Source: Acipenser ruthenus
Taxonomy: Eukaryota; Chordata; Actinopteri; Acipenseriformes; Acipenseridae
Reading direction: 5' to 3'
Assembly (NCBI RefSeq): GCF_902713425.1
Contig: NC_081246.1
Span: 3,975,001-4,039,000 of the forward strand
Length of the DNA: 64,000 bases
The position numbers and the translations under genes were made by a program. Shown here in pieces: positions 62,706 through 64,000 of the stretch; the stretch's first letter is position 1, and each line of letters begins with the position of its first letter. The notes beneath the pieces were generated by a model. The model made no database searches and was not told where the DNA came from. It was given only the letters and a program-made list of their open reading frames with translations.

Positions 62706-63780
62706 AGAAGTTAATTAGGCGATGTTTTTCAAGGCCGCTGCCTCTCAAGAAACTCTTAGAAATGAAAGTACAATCATTCAAAAACATATATATTTGAAAG
62801 GCAGCCGTAATTAATGAGCGGTTCGCATCTGGCATGGTATATTTCTCATTAACGCGGGCTTTGTTGCGATGTGTTTTTTTCTGTTGTTCCGCCACTCGAG
62901 TCGCACTTATCCGGGGAGAACATTTCCTCAAAGAGGCAGCCAAGAAAATAACGCGGGAGGCCCTGAGGGACGAATCGATTGTTTTGCGAGAGCCGCGCCT
63001 ATTGAACGCTTTGATGAGAGGCGTTGGTAGAAAAATAAGGAATATTGAATACAGTTGTTGTGCTTAATCCTCATTTCAGAAAGAAAAAAACACTCAGACA
63101 GAGCTAGAGAGAGAGAAGATGGAGGGAGGGAGGGAGGGAGGGTACACAGCTGGGGCCAGTGGCGTAGTCCTAAACGCCAACAAAATATAGATTTCTTAAA
63201 CAAAAATTATACAAATTCGCGTTTTATTTGTTTGTTGAGCATAAGGTAACATTTAATAGATAATGCATGCGATAATCCAGACATATTTGTCTTGTTTTGA
63301 AAGCATCTTGCGGATATATATATATAGTTGTTTTTATCGTGAATGTTTGATTTTTTTCTGTTCTTTTCGATTATGAGGTCATCACCAGCGTAGAATTCCA
63401 ATCACCACCACGTCATGTATAAACTATCACGTCATCCCCATGTGTTTGTTCTGCATTCAGTAACATTAGGAATCACACAAACGCGGTTATTTTTTTTATT
63501 CGTCATCAGTTTCAGAACTGTACAATTGTTTTTCAATGTATTTTTAAAGAATGTATCGGCTGACAGTTCTGGATAATTTAATTTTACACGACATTCTGAA
63601 TACATGTTTTTTTTTTTTTATCTCAGATATAAAATAAATAAATACATAAGAGGTTCTGGTTTTGTAAATTGTGAGAAAAAAACGAGCAAAACAGATACAT
63701 AAATAAATCGTTTATAACATTACTGTGTTTTTTGTAATAAATGTGTAGCACTTAGTTATATGGAGTGCCATGTGTAAAAT
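62706..63780. other. unresolved sequence
   Basis: Mostly unique. A plus-strand open frame at 62834-63067 includes RGEHFLKEAAKKITREALRD, which is hydrophilic and helical-looking but not recognised. A short GAGG run lies at 63120-63140. Confidence 0.3.
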
Positions 63781-63794
63781 GATGATGATGATGA

Positions 63795-64000
63795 CCTCAG
63801 AATAGAATGTTCATTCCAAATGGCTCCAAAGTGCTGAGTTTGAAAATAAGTTCACATTCCTTTTGTTTCCTGACAGCATTAGTTCCATAGCACTGAACCA
63901 TCCCACGAATTGAGATGTCTTCTATAATGTGGTCATTTCTGCTAAAATGTCTGGCGACAGGAATGGAAGCTAGTTTGCTAGATACATACAGCTACGGGCA
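63795..64000 (-). mobile_element. retroelement C-terminal fragment, Penelope-like
   Basis: On the minus strand: KLASIPVARHFSRNDHIIED, then RKQKECELIFKLSTLEPFGM and NILF, ending just after. The PVARHF and LSTLEPFGMN blocks resemble the C-terminal part of GIY-YIG-bearing retroelement proteins. Degraded and cut by the window edge; family by resemblance only. Confidence 0.45.

Noticed and set aside
62834-63067. 77-codon frame with a helical-looking hydrophilic segment
   Set aside because: No recognised family, no splice context and overlapping frames on the other strand.

Overview
The window is vertebrate nuclear DNA, most likely from a non-teleost ray-finned fish such as a sturgeon or paddlefish. 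The evidence is intron-containing genes with canonical splice sites, several C2H2 zinc-finger genes with fish-type N-terminal exons, nuclear tRNA genes, a meiotic KASH5 gene, and a dense load of tRNA-derived SINEs, CR1/L2-type LINE pieces, Tc1-like MITEs and microsatellites. The species guess rests on recalled SINE sequence, not on a search.

Layout. 0-5.2 kb: two terminal zinc-finger exons on the minus strand (59-933 and 4347-5134). A coiled-coil first exon at 10214-10811 (minus) is the probable 5' end of one or both. 5.2-16 kb: mostly SINEs, MITEs, LINE pieces and two inverted-repeat structures. 16.6-17.8 kb: a third zinc-finger gene (minus). 19.2-23.5 kb: two arrays of a 40-bp satellite in inverted orientation around a 1.4-kb unique spacer. 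24.4-26.7 kb: a complete two-exon zinc-finger gene (plus). 27-33 kb: long pyrimidine-rich arrays with almost no recognisable gene. 33.6-34.8 kb: a cluster of leucine and serine tRNA genes. 35.9-48.5 kb: KASH5 (minus), rebuilt as 19 phase-consistent exons ending in a transmembrane KASH tail. 48.5-54.5 kb: a promoter-like segment with RFX X-box and CRE motifs, then repeats. 54.6-59.9 kb: a three-exon zinc-finger gene (minus). 60-64 kb: LINE 3' ends, simple repeats and a retroelement fragment at the edge.

Two themes stand out. First, the zinc-finger genes share one exon grammar: a coiled-coil leader ending in phase 1, an acidic exon with repeated V/I-K-x-E motifs, and a zinc-finger exon entered in phase 1. 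This allows exon shuffling and alternative 3' ends. Second, KASH5 carries at least eight tandem arrays, several sitting exactly on coding sequence or on exon/intron boundaries. One coding exon is a 20-copy 14-residue repeat, and two arrays have multiplied splice donors or acceptors. A Tc1-like MITE family has also spread an 89-bp satellite to five places in the window.
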